A stretch of DNA of 64,000 bases, taken from the NCBI RefSeq assembly GCF_000328565.1, contig NC_019966.1, positions 1,240,001-1,304,000 of the forward strand, in the 5' to 3' direction. Under the pieces are notes generated by a model that was not told the DNA's origin, ran no database searches, and saw nothing but the letters and a program-made list of their open reading frames with translations. The position numbers and the translations under genes are program-made. Numbering within the stretch: the first letter of the stretch is position 1; every line of letters begins with the position of its first letter. Below, piece by piece: positions 18,262 through 26,474 of this stretch. The DNA is from Mycobacterium sp. JS623. GTDB lineage: Bacteria; Actinomycetota; Actinomycetes; Mycobacteriales; Mycobacteriaceae.

Positions 18262-18860
18262 TACCGCTGGAATCCCTCAGCGACCACAAGGCCGGGTCGA
18301 TGGCGTTCGTTCATCTCGTCTCCTTCATAGAAACGACATGACTAGTGTGACGGGCGCATTGCTGTTGCTAGCTGCTTCGGTCGCATCCATCGTGATGATT
18401 TGAGGTGATTGCCTCCGCGAGTGTCGTGAGTCGCGGTTACGACCGCTACGTGGGCAAGGGCATCGCCCTTCACAACTGCAGAGGGCTTTGGGACATATCT
18501 ATGGCGTCAGCGATCTGGACTCGGTTGTGGACCTCGTCGAGGGGAAACAACTTCTCGCACAGCCAAAGTAGCCCCGTGTCATCGACCGTTGCGGCTATGC
18601 GGCGACAGCACGATCGACAGCGAAGTCGCCGCCGAAACTCGCGGCACGGATCAGTTTCGAAACCGGCGGGCCGGTCGCAGACGAGCGCCGAGAGCTTCCA
18701 GCCCCCCGCTTTGGATGTGCAGGGATCGGTTGCACTGAACGCAATCGAGACAGCGCGGTAGAAGTCGTTCGAAGGCCGAACGGCTCGTTTGATCCGTGCT
18801 GCACCATGTCGGGGGTGTCATCCATCATGGTGGGCTTGATGGGTTAAACGGCTGCACCAG
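18262..18860. other. About 600 bases with no supported gene
   Basis: Open frames here (18405-18761 plus, 18595-18828 minus) have Arg/Ser-rich, non-protein-like composition and no ribosome-binding site. I see no RNA gene, repeat or recognisable remnant. It presumably carries promoters for the divergent genes on each side. Confidence 0.4.
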
Positions 18861-20288
18861 ATGGTTCGGTCGCGGTCGCTAACGAACTTGGGAGATGTCT
18901 TGGATCAGCTCATTGCGGACACGCTGGCGGGGGCAGTTGCGTACGTCTGGCCGTTTTTCGGAGACGACGACTGGCAGACACGACAGTATGGCGGTCACAT
19001 CGCAAGATCGGACAACCGGGCGAAGGTGTCCGTGCTTGCCCCTTTGCCGCTGGGTGACGGCCTCGGGTCACTGGAGGCACAAAGGCATGTACCTGAGTCC
19101 GTCTTAGCCGTGTCGGAGGTGGGAGGCACCCTCGCGTTCGACATCAGCCGCATCGGCGGCGTGAGCCGTATCGGCGCTTCAAAAGCTTCAAGCAGACACT
19201 ATTTTTCCCGTGCCATCGCGGTAGGGTTTCCCGCTGAAGATCTCCAGTCGTCTCGCATGTACGAGATGGCGGCATATTTTCCGGGACTAGAGCACTGGTC
19301 AAACATCACCGGATCGACGGTGGAAACGAAGCATGACACGTTTAACCGCCCGACCGAGATAATCCTGACCATCAAGGCCGCGCCCGACCAGGTGACGCAA
19401 TTCTCGGACTCACACACCATCGAGGTGTCGACTCATTTCGAGGTGTCCGGACCCTCGGACGATCAGCAGGTATTTACGCCCTTGTCGATCAGCTCGGTCA
19501 CCAGGGAACCAGCGGATTGGCGGGACCATCTTCTCGCCCTCACCCGTATTCAAGACCTGCTCAGCTTGTGCTGGGACGGCTTCGCCCGCGCTGACGGCGG
19601 GTACGTAAGGCTCGATCTGCACGACCCCCACCCCACCTCAAACGCCAAGCTATGGTCAGAGCGACTAATGGAAATGCCCGTTGCGGCAAAGCAAGCAGGG
19701 CCAAGCACGTCGTTCCCGCAAGTCCGCTACGAAACACTGGGTGGAGTAGACGGATTCAAGCGGTGGTACGACATCGCGAGCACACATCCGCGTGCTGTTG
19801 TTCCTCTGACATCACGACATCGGGTGGCGAGATTCGCTGCGGGACAGAGCAATTTGCTCGACATCTGCGCAGCGATTGCTTACTGGGTCAACTTTCACAA
19901 AAAGGAGAACCACGGTTGGGCCACGAGATCTTCCAAGTCCGATACTAAATCTGGAATCCTGGCGCGTCACGTCGGCCAGCACTTCGAATCTTTTGTGGGT
20001 GACTCAGCGAAGTGGTCTCGTCTGCTCTGGGACCGATACGACGAACTTCGGCATGATCCCACCAAACAGCATGACAGTCGCGAAATTGGCCTGCTGGTTG
20101 AGAGCGCCCGCATCCTGCTCACAGCCGCACTGCTTAACGAAGTCTCGGGAGATGACGCGCCTACCCGATCTCTCTGCGGCGCAACGGATAACTACATGAT
20201 CGGCTACGAAATTCGGGAGGATCTCACGGGCACCGGCGCGTGTGCCGTGCCGACAGATGACTCTGTGCTCCACAACGAGAGAAGCTAG
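18861..20288 (+). CDS. ApeA-like HEPN defence protein
   Basis: The 475-residue protein has a long beta-rich N-terminal region (to about 300) containing SRHYFSRAIAVG, YEMAAYFPGLEHW and FEVSGPS. Its C-terminal helical region contains RYDELRHDPTKQHD and a final helix ARILLTAALLNEVS. This arrangement fits ApeA-type proteins: an ApeA N-terminal domain followed by a HEPN domain with an R-x(4-6)-H motif. ApeA has been reported as a single-gene anti-phage system, with HEPN presumed to cleave RNA. The match was made by eye. It stands alone and converges on the resolvase gene. Confidence 0.55.
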   Translation: MVRSRSLTNLGDVLDQLIADTLAGAVAYVWPFFGDDDWQTRQYGGHIARSDNRAKVSVLAPLPLGDGLGSLEAQRHVPESVLAVSEVGGTLAFDISRIGGVSRIGASKASSRHYFSRAIAVGFPAEDLQSSRMYEMAAYFPGLEHWSNITGSTVETKHDTFNRPTEIILTIKAAPDQVTQFSDSHTIEVSTHFEVSGPSDDQQVFTPLSISSVTREPADWRDHLLALTRIQDLLSLCWDGFARADGGYVRLDLHDPHPTSNAKLWSERLMEMPVAAKQAGPSTSFPQVRYETLGGVDGFKRWYDIASTHPRAVVPLTSRHRVARFAAGQSNLLDICAAIAYWVNFHKKENHGWATRSSKSDTKSGILARHVGQHFESFVGDSAKWSRLLWDRYDELRHDPTKQHDSREIGLLVESARILLTAALLNEVSGDDAPTRSLCGATDNYMIGYEIREDLTGTGACAVPTDDSVLHNERS

Positions 20289-20371
20289 GTACCAGCGTGA
20301 ACCTTGCAGGACTCCTGGCTGTTGGTGCCCAGCTCCCGCCGGGGCGAAGCCAGTATCGTCCCCGCCGAAGC

Positions 20372-20959
20372 TTAAGCAGCGTCGTCGGCAAGGTACCGGT
20401 ATAGTGTCGCCCGGCTGACCCCGAGGTACTTGGCGATGTCCTTGCCATTGTGCCCGTCGGCCTTCATCTTTCTGGCGGTTGCAATATGATCGGCGTCGTT
20501 GACCTTACGAGGTCGACCGAACCTGGTGCCGCTGGCGCGAGATGCTGCCCGCTTCAGTGCGGTTCGCTCCTTGGTCAGCTCGCGCTCGTACTCAGCGAGG
20601 GACCCCAGTACGCCGATCATCATTCTGCCTGCGGCAGTTGAGGAATCGATCCCGTCGGTGACCGAAACCAGGGTGACACCGCGCTCCGTCAGTTCCTTGA
20701 CGGTTTGAAGGATGTGCCACAGGTTTCTGCCTAACCTATCGAGCTTCCACACCACGACCGTGTCACTGGTGCGGACGTAAGCCATGAGGGCCGCCAGACC
20801 GGGGCGATCGTCACGCGCACCAGACATGGTGTCGGAGAACGTCTTAGTGACGCTGGCAGCCGTTAGTGCCGCATTCTGTTGATCAAGCGTCTGTGACACC
20901 GTCGAGACGCGGGTGTAGCCGATGCGTGTGCCGCGCTGCTCGGTGTCGGTGTGACTCAT
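20372..20959 (-). CDS. Small serine recombinase (resolvase/invertase family)
   Basis: From ATG 20959 (MSHTDTEQRGTRIGYTRVST) the product is 195 residues, the usual resolvase size. Visible features are catalytic Ser in YTRVST, Arg-rich VVWKLDRLGRN (about 70-80), the dimer helix GVLGSLAEYERELTKERT, and a C-terminal Hin-type helix-turn-helix (GKDIAKYLGVSRATLYRYL). It should cut and rejoin DNA at short sites about 28 bp long. Candidate sites are at 21058-21085 and 23971-23998. An in-frame start at 21043 is less likely. It is unrelated in type to the large integrase at 39406. Confidence 0.88.
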   Translation of the reverse strand: MSHTDTEQRGTRIGYTRVSTVSQTLDQQNAALTAASVTKTFSDTMSGARDDRPGLAALMAYVRTSDTVVVWKLDRLGRNLWHILQTVKELTERGVTLVSVTDGIDSSTAAGRMMIGVLGSLAEYERELTKERTALKRAASRASGTRFGRPRKVNDADHIATARKMKADGHNGKDIAKYLGVSRATLYRYLADDAA

Positions 20960-21057
20960 AAAGTCAGCAACACTCGTTGTGAGACAACTATTTCCGACAC
21001 TAACTTTTGAGACACCTCCACGTCGCGTTTTGCCCCCCACCATGAGATGGCTTGCGC

Positions 21058-21085
21058 TGTCTCATATGTGGTCATATTCGAGACA
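21058..21085. repeat. 28-bp candidate resolvase site A
   Basis: TGTCTC at 21058-21063 and GAGACA at 21080-21085 are inverted, with ATATG and CATAT further in, giving the 28-bp two-arm form of a small serine-recombinase crossover site. It lies about 100 bases upstream of the resolvase start. The related text CTAACTTTTGAGACA at 21000-21014 may be an accessory site. Confidence 0.5.
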
Positions 21086-21103
21086 TGGCTGATCTTCTTT
21101 GGC

Positions 21104-22246
21104 CTACCTCAGGGCTTGTTCGTGGGTTATGTCGGCTCGTCGGGTCCTCGTCGCGGTGCTGACGCTGTAGACGGCCAGCGCGGTGACGAGAAATGACGCC
21201 GTGGCGTACGGCAGGTTCCCGATAGGAGTGCCGTCGGCGGTGATGCCGTCAGATGCTCGGATGTACTGCGGAAATGCGCTGACCCACAGCACCGCAAGAA
21301 CGAGGAGATAGACGGGGCCGAAGATGCGGACAAATGCGTTCGGAGTCATCGCGGTAGGGTCCCTGCGGTTGCGTGACCACTGCTGGACGAGCACGGGTAC
21401 CGCGATCAGGGCGACCACGCCGAGTTCTACCGAGAAAATGACGGCCTGGGCGGTGGTGTCGGGGTGGACGCCGCCGAACAGCGATGAGGGGATGCTCAGG
21501 ATGGCGACGCCGAGGGGCACCAGTGCTCCGGCGACGACGGTGCGCCACATAAGGTTCCACGCTTTGGAAGAATCTGTGCGGTTGGTGTTTCCGCGAAGCA
21601 GCAGCAGAACCAACACGGTGACGACTATCGGGCCGAGTGTGGCGAAGATGAACACACTAGTCATGGGCACCGACGCCAGCATTGGGTGGTTGATCGGGTT
21701 GTCGCTGTTCCAGGCCCACCACCGCAATTGGGGGCCGAGTTGGTCGAACACTTCGTACAGGCAGTGGTGGATGAAGCCGACGCAGATCGCGCCCACGATG
21801 ATGCCCCGGTCCCGGAACACCCCGAGGCTGCGGACAATCTCGTAAGCCAGCGTGACCATCGCCGGATACAGCGCGATGATGTAGAGCGGTAGCCGTTCGA
21901 ACAGGAACTGCACGGTGAAGGCGTTGTGCGCGAACACGACACCGAGCTGGCCTTCGATGCCGAAGACATTCGGGAAGTACAACGGGATTTCCACAACGAA
22001 CAGGTAGATGACGGTGGCGAACCACAGCGCCAGGTTGGTCGGGTCGCCGTCGCGGCGCAGTCGGCGGATCGAGTGCGCCAATGCGAGTACGGCTCCGGTG
22101 ACCATCAGCAGTTCCAGCACCGGCAATGTCCAGTTCGACAATCCAAATGGGTTGCGCAGGTCAATGAACGCGGGCGCGTCCTGGCAGGTGAAGTTGCCGA
22201 GCCGTTGGGCGAGGTGATCGAAGGTGGTGGTGCACTGAGCAGCCAT
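21104..22246 (-). CDS. Multi-pass membrane protein of unknown function
   Basis: The 380-residue protein has about nine hydrophobic segments (for example LPVLELLMVTGAVLALA, FATVIYLFVVEIPLYF, VFIFATLGPIVVTVLVLLLL, FGPVYLLVLAVLWVSAF). It has no catalytic motif I can name. It starts 9 bases after the stop of the PF10118-type gene, so the two form a leftward operon. Related paired genes occur in mycobacterial chromosomes, and a lipid or redox role is possible. It lies between the two candidate resolvase sites. Confidence 0.65.
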   Translation of the reverse strand: MAAQCTTTFDHLAQRLGNFTCQDAPAFIDLRNPFGLSNWTLPVLELLMVTGAVLALAHSIRRLRRDGDPTNLALWFATVIYLFVVEIPLYFPNVFGIEGQLGVVFAHNAFTVQFLFERLPLYIIALYPAMVTLAYEIVRSLGVFRDRGIIVGAICVGFIHHCLYEVFDQLGPQLRWWAWNSDNPINHPMLASVPMTSVFIFATLGPIVVTVLVLLLLRGNTNRTDSSKAWNLMWRTVVAGALVPLGVAILSIPSSLFGGVHPDTTAQAVIFSVELGVVALIAVPVLVQQWSRNRRDPTAMTPNAFVRIFGPVYLLVLAVLWVSAFPQYIRASDGITADGTPIGNLPYATASFLVTALAVYSVSTATRTRRADITHEQALR

Positions 22247-22255
22247 CGGCCTTCC

Positions 22256-23176
22256 TCAGCCTGCGAGTTCGCCGGTGTACCAGTGCGTGACGTCCCCGCC
22301 GCGCTCCCACCGCTCAAACCAGCGGTCGGCGAACTCCGGCAGCGGTTCATGTGCCGGGTTATGGAAGGGCGTCTGGCTCAACAACACCCGGCCAGCAGCG
22401 ACGAGAATTTCCTTGCGCGGCACCGATGAGAACGCTGTAGGCGTCGTCGGGGCTGAGCGTTTGCCGGCGAGCCGGATCTTCCGTCCAAGGGTCTGTCGCA
22501 GACCGAAGGTGGGCAGCAGCGTGCGGGCATCGACCTTGCGGTCCGTTTCGGGAACGTGAGCGTTCACGCCGTCGGCGATGATCGCCATCACGCCCATCAG
22601 ATGCTTGATCACACCGGAGAGTGCCCTAATCCGATACCAGGACTTGCCGACCACGGCGTCATAGATCACCAGTGCTGAACTGCGGTGCTCGACTTCCTCG
22701 ACGAAATGCCACATGAACAGGGAGGCCACCCGGTCATCACCGGGCCGGAAGAGGGTCGCTTCGTTGTCGAGCATCATCTTGAAGCTGGGTGTAAAAGTTG
22801 CCTCCAGATCGGCGATGTAGGCCAGGCGGAACTTCAGCGACCTGGTCGCGGTGAGGTCATCGAAGCTGGCGATGGCGGCATCGAGTGTCTGCTGAAGACC
22901 GGGGTAACCCTTGATCAGTGCGTTGACGTGCTTGCGGTGCGTGCTGGAGTGTTGAGCTTCTTGGCGCAGGAAAGCCGTCGCCTCCGTTGCCACCTCGGGG
23001 TCGGTGATCAGCGGCTTGGCCTCCTGCACGGCGGCCACGATCATCTGCTCGAAGCAGATCGCGATGATCGACGTGGCGTTCATGAAGAAGGAGAACGCGG
23101 GGTTGTGGGGGTTCCACTCCCACGGCACGTCCTCGGTGAAGTTGAACTTGGGGCGACGCACTTCAAGATCAGACAT
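22256..23176 (-). CDS. PF10118-type predicted metal-dependent hydrolase/oxygenase
   Basis: ATG 23176 (MSDLEVRRPKFNF) is preceded by GGAG, giving 306 residues. Helices carry a diiron-like set of ligands: CFEQMI (about 42), FLRQEAQHSSTHRKHV (about 70-85) and FVEEVEHRSSAL (about 158-170). This E...ExxH pattern belongs to the metal-dependent hydrolase family PF10118, which looks like a ferritin-type diiron helical bundle. Substrate unknown. It is the first gene of a two-gene operon divergent from a TetR gene, with a palindrome between them, which suggests TetR control. Confidence 0.75.
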   Translation of the reverse strand: MSDLEVRRPKFNFTEDVPWEWNPHNPAFSFFMNATSIIAICFEQMIVAAVQEAKPLITDPEVATEATAFLRQEAQHSSTHRKHVNALIKGYPGLQQTLDAAIASFDDLTATRSLKFRLAYIADLEATFTPSFKMMLDNEATLFRPGDDRVASLFMWHFVEEVEHRSSALVIYDAVVGKSWYRIRALSGVIKHLMGVMAIIADGVNAHVPETDRKVDARTLLPTFGLRQTLGRKIRLAGKRSAPTTPTAFSSVPRKEILVAAGRVLLSQTPFHNPAHEPLPEFADRWFERWERGGDVTHWYTGELAG

Positions 23177-23197
23177 GATGCTCCATCGGCAAGTCAT

Positions 23198-23231
23198 TAC
23201 ACACAATGCTCATCTCTGTGTTATGTGTGTA
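23198..23231. promoter_or_regulatory. Candidate TetR operator between divergent genes
   Basis: TACACACA (23198-23205) and TGTGTGTA (23224-23231) are perfect 8-bp inverted arms with an 18-bp spacer. They sit in the 91-bp gap between the PF10118-type gene and the TetR gene. Position and symmetry suit an autoregulatory TetR operator controlling both directions. Confidence 0.5.
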
Positions 23232-23267
23232 TTCTTGGCTCATCCGGCGGAAAGAGTCAAGGCGCAT

Positions 23268-23858
23268 ATGGGACGCAAGGGCTGGGCGGGCGCACCACCT
23301 GCTGACGACACAGAGGCCCGCAAGCGGATCATCGACACCGCGCTGCGCATCGTGGACCGGCGCGGGGCGGCACAGACCACGGTGTCTGATGTCGCCGACG
23401 CGCTCGGCATCACGCGCCGCACCGTCTACCGCTACTTCGCCGGAACCGAGGAGCTGTTTACCGCCGTCGCCGAAGTCGCGCTGGGAAGCTTCATCACGCA
23501 GGTCGAGAACATCACTGCGGACTTGGACGTCACTGGGCAACTGGTCGAAGTGGTCGCCTACATCATCGAACGACTGCCACGCGAACCGCAGTTGGTGCTG
23601 CTGCTGGCCAATGACCGATCCAACATGTTCAGCCGGAGCATGTTGACGTCCACCGAGATCAAACGTTGTCGCGCCATCCTTCAACGCACTCAAATCGACT
23701 GGACCGCACTCGGTTACGACGACGACACCATCGACGAACTAGTCGAGTTCCTCCTTCGCATCATCCAGTCGATGGTCATCGCACCGCCAGACCCGCCCCG
23801 GTCGAGTGCTGACCTGCGTGCTTACCTGCGCCGCTGGATCGGACCGGCCCTCACCTAA
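23268..23858 (+). CDS. TetR-family regulator
   Basis: From ATG 23268 (MGRKGWAGAPPADDTEARK) the product is 196 residues. The N-terminal DNA-binding domain is clear: IIDTALRIVDRRGAAQTTVSDVADALGITRRTVYRYFAG (about 18-56). The rest is the helical ligand-binding half. It is divergent from the PF10118-type and membrane-protein operon and probably represses it through the palindrome at 23198-23231. The inducer is unknown. It lies inside the stretch bounded by the candidate resolvase sites. Confidence 0.85.
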   Translation: MGRKGWAGAPPADDTEARKRIIDTALRIVDRRGAAQTTVSDVADALGITRRTVYRYFAGTEELFTAVAEVALGSFITQVENITADLDVTGQLVEVVAYIIERLPREPQLVLLLANDRSNMFSRSMLTSTEIKRCRAILQRTQIDWTALGYDDDTIDELVEFLLRIIQSMVIAPPDPPRSSADLRAYLRRWIGPALT

Positions 23859-23970
23859 CGTGGCGCGACGAAGTTGTTTTCACCATGCGTCGGTGCGCTC
23901 GTCCTCGTAGGTATCACCCATCCGCGAGGGGTCTGTCGCGTTCACGGTGGCTCCGAGACCAACTTTTCAG

Positions 23971-23998
23971 ACTCTCGTATGTCGTCTCTTTCGAGACA
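23971..23998. repeat. 28-bp candidate resolvase site B
   Basis: This site matches site A (21058-21085) at 21 of 28 positions in the same orientation and shares TTCGAGACATGG at its right end. CCAACTTTTCAGACT (23959-23973) directly abuts it and resembles CTAACTTTTGAGACA beside site A. Sites A and B bracket the membrane protein, PF10118-type and TetR genes. Confidence 0.45.
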
Positions 23999-24046
23999 TG
24001 GTTCAGTTCTGGGAAGCCCGCTTCGATCTGGTCGGACCACTTCGGA

Positions 24047-25555
24047 TTATGGGCTGTACACAGCCCACACCGGCCTCTCGTCGGGGGTATTCAGCCATCG
24101 GAGTCCGGGCATCAGGGCCCGCGAACCGCTATAACACCACACTGAGTAGCCGTCGCTGGACCGCCCGAAGGTGTATGGCGGTTCGTTGCAGGGGCTGCCG
24201 GTCTTGCCAACTTGGGGCGCGTGCGCCGCCGCGACGAACGGGCCGGTCTCCGTGGACAGCCATGTCATCGTCTTAGCCGGAGGTACGCTGCCGCACAGCA
24301 GGTCGTGCCCGTTGGCGTCGGTGGCAAACTTCATCCAGTCGTTGCACTCGTCGCCAAGTGCCGGGCCGCTTTCGATCTGGTCGGTCGTTGTTGTCGGCGC
24401 TGCCGTGACGCTCACCGCTGGTGGGGCTGCAGGTGATGGCGCGAGTGCAGTCGTAGTGCTCGTCGGAGTGGATGTTGTCGGTATAGCGCTCGGCGAGCTG
24501 ACGGTGGTATTTGATTGCGGGTGCTGCCAAGGTCGCCACACGAGCACGACAACGCCGACCAACAGGATGATCGCCGCGACGCTGCCCAGGACGACCCAGG
24601 CATGCCGCGATCCGATGCCTTGTGCGTCTGCGGGCGAGCTCGCAGTTGACGTGGGCGCGGACCTGCGTGATTGCGGGGCCGCCCGAGTAGTAGCGTTTGC
24701 GGACGCTGCTCCCTGTCCAGGGGACTTATCACTCAATGCCCGTGCGAACGCCGAACACGACGGGAACCGATCCAGCGGACTTTTAGCCAGGGCTAACTGC
24801 AGCACGGCGTCAAGTCCCGCACAATCTCGACGACGGTTGCTCAGCGAAGGTGGGGTCGTGTTGAGGTGGCGGCTGATCACGACGGCTGGATTGGAGTGTG
24901 GGAACAACTGCGAACCTGTTAGGAGGTGATAAGCCGTAGCCGCCAAGGCGTACTGGTCGGCTCGCCCGTCCATCGGCTCGCCCATGAGTTGCTCGGGGGC
25001 GGCGTACGCCACTGTGCCCACAGTCATATTGGTCGTAGTGATGCCGCTCGTGTCATCGAGTAGTCGAGCGATACCGAAGTCGGCGAGGAAGACCTGGCGA
25101 TCATCGCTGTCGGGATCGGTGACGATGATGTTGGCGGGCTTTACGTCTCGGTGAAGCAACCCCTTCTTGTGTGCGTAGTCGAGCGCACTGGCGACGGCAG
25201 TGATGAGGGGGAGGGCGAGTTCTGTGGGCATCCCTGCGGGGTAGCGCTGTTCGATCAGTTGGGCTGCATCGGTGCCATCGATGTAATCCATCGCGATCCA
25301 GAGTTGGCCGTCCTGTTCCCCTCGGTCATGGATAGCGATGATGTGAGGGTGGCGTAGGCCAGCAGCCAGTTCGGCTTCGCGGATGAACCTCTCTCGGAAC
25401 GAGGTGTCGCTGGAGACGTCGGGGCGAAGAACTTTGAGGGCGTCGTGGCGGGGCAGGCGTGGGTGCTGGACGAGGTAAACCTCGCCCATCCCGCCAGACC
25501 CCAGCAACCGCAGTATTCGATACCCGGCGAAGGTCTCGCCGATCTGCAGCGACAT
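24047..25555 (-). CDS. PknH-like membrane Ser/Thr protein kinase
   Basis: Residues 1-270 of this 502-residue protein form a complete eukaryotic-type kinase domain: glycine loop GSGGMGEV (19-26), Lys41, HRDVKPAN (135-142), DFG (159-161) and APEQLMGEP. An Ala/Pro/Thr-rich juxtamembrane segment leads to one membrane helix (about 318-340, [20 protein letters not shown]). Outside is a Thr/Pro-rich linker and a small Cys-containing domain, comparable to the sensor part of mycobacterial PknH-type kinases. All catalytic residues are present. It is transcribed alone on the minus strand. Targets are unknown. Its place in a mobile element suggests signalling cargo or a defence role, but that is inference. 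Confidence 0.85.
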   Translation of the reverse strand: MSLQIGETFAGYRILRLLGSGGMGEVYLVQHPRLPRHDALKVLRPDVSSDTSFRERFIREAELAAGLRHPHIIAIHDRGEQDGQLWIAMDYIDGTDAAQLIEQRYPAGMPTELALPLITAVASALDYAHKKGLLHRDVKPANIIVTDPDSDDRQVFLADFGIARLLDDTSGITTTNMTVGTVAYAAPEQLMGEPMDGRADQYALAATAYHLLTGSQLFPHSNPAVVISRHLNTTPPSLSNRRRDCAGLDAVLQLALAKSPLDRFPSCSAFARALSDKSPGQGAASANATTRAAPQSRRSAPTSTASSPADAQGIGSRHAWVVLGSVAAIILLVGVVVLVWRPWQHPQSNTTVSSPSAIPTTSTPTSTTTALAPSPAAPPAVSVTAAPTTTTDQIESGPALGDECNDWMKFATDANGHDLLCGSVPPAKTMTWLSTETGPFVAAAHAPQVGKTGSPCNEPPYTFGRSSDGYSVWCYSGSRALMPGLRWLNTPDERPVWAVYSP

Positions 25556-25772
25556 GGGCGCATGCTAGCCGCTGCAATCGACGTCTTTGATACTTACTGC
25601 AGCTGGGTGCGGGCTAGCAACCGCGGATTGGCAATCGTGCTAGCAGAAGACACTATGCGGCTTGTGCGACGACTTTAGAGATGCAGAAGCTCGTTTGTTC
25701 GGCGACAGGCCGAGTGCGTGAGAACGTCGCACCGTGGTTGTGTGATTGAGTACCGGAGCAGCGGACAGCCTG

Positions 25773-26474
25773 ATGGAATTGGTGGTGATGAACAAGCTTG
25801 TCGAGCTGCTTACTGAAGCGCAAGAGCATGGCTGGTCGAGTACTGCCGAGGTTCCACTGGAACGCCTGATCCAAGAAGCACGCATTTCTCAGTACAGACT
25901 CATTCGTGACCGGCCGTCGGGACCGGAGATTTCGCTGCTGGAACCTCGGACAGTCGACGAAGCGCACGAACGCTCATTAAGCGCCAGCTACGGAGTAGGT
26001 GCTCAACCTCTTCACACAGACGGGGCACACCACCGTGATCCGCCGGACTATATCCTCCTGTCCTCGGACTCAGTCAGCATGGTCCCGACGCTTCTCTGGC
26101 GCTTTCGCTCGGACATTGATGCACGCGCGCTGATCCACGACCTTCGCCACGGCCTATTTACGGTTCGTGCAGGTAGATCTACCTTTCTAGCAACTGTCTT
26201 CGAAGCCGGTCACGTTCGGTACGACCCGGGATGCATGGAACCGGCAGATGCGCGGGCACAAAGAGTCGCGGCATTTTTCGCCACGAAGCTGGAAAGCGCA
26301 GTCGCATTCTCATGGGTAAAGCCCGGTCTGGTTCTCGCTGTATCCAACCGTCACGTTCTTCACGCTCGTGGTGATGCATCGGATGAAACTGAGCGGACGC
26401 TGCGAAGAATCGCCCTTCGCGTGAACCGACTGCCGAGTAAGCCAGCGGGCATGTCCGCGGTCAAGCTGTCATGA
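25773..26474 (+). CDS. TauD/TfdA-like Fe(II)/2-oxoglutarate dioxygenase
   Basis: With ATG 25773 the protein has 233 residues; TTG 25746 would add 9. Visible motifs are YGVGAQPLHTDGAHHRDPPDYILL (His81, Asp83) and KPGLVLAVSNRHVLHAR (His197) followed by ERTLRRIAL (Arg211 or Arg212). HxD...H with a downstream Arg is the iron and 2-oxoglutarate binding pattern of TauD-type oxygenases. It should hydroxylate some substrate, which is unknown. Its stop overlaps the start of the next gene (ATGA), a HEPN/zinc-ribbon protein. An oxygenase paired with a HEPN protein is unusual; modification of RNA, a nucleotide or a protein are all possible roles. Confidence 0.65.
   Translation: MELVVMNKLVELLTEAQEHGWSSTAEVPLERLIQEARISQYRLIRDRPSGPEISLLEPRTVDEAHERSLSASYGVGAQPLHTDGAHHRDPPDYILLSSDSVSMVPTLLWRFRSDIDARALIHDLRHGLFTVRAGRSTFLATVFEAGHVRYDPGCMEPADARAQRVAAFFATKLESAVAFSWVKPGLVLAVSNRHVLHARGDASDETERTLRRIALRVNRLPSKPAGMSAVKLS

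Noticed and set aside
18405..18761. 118-codon plus-strand frame in the 600-base gap
   Set aside because: Arg/Ser-rich composition, no ribosome-binding site, no motif.
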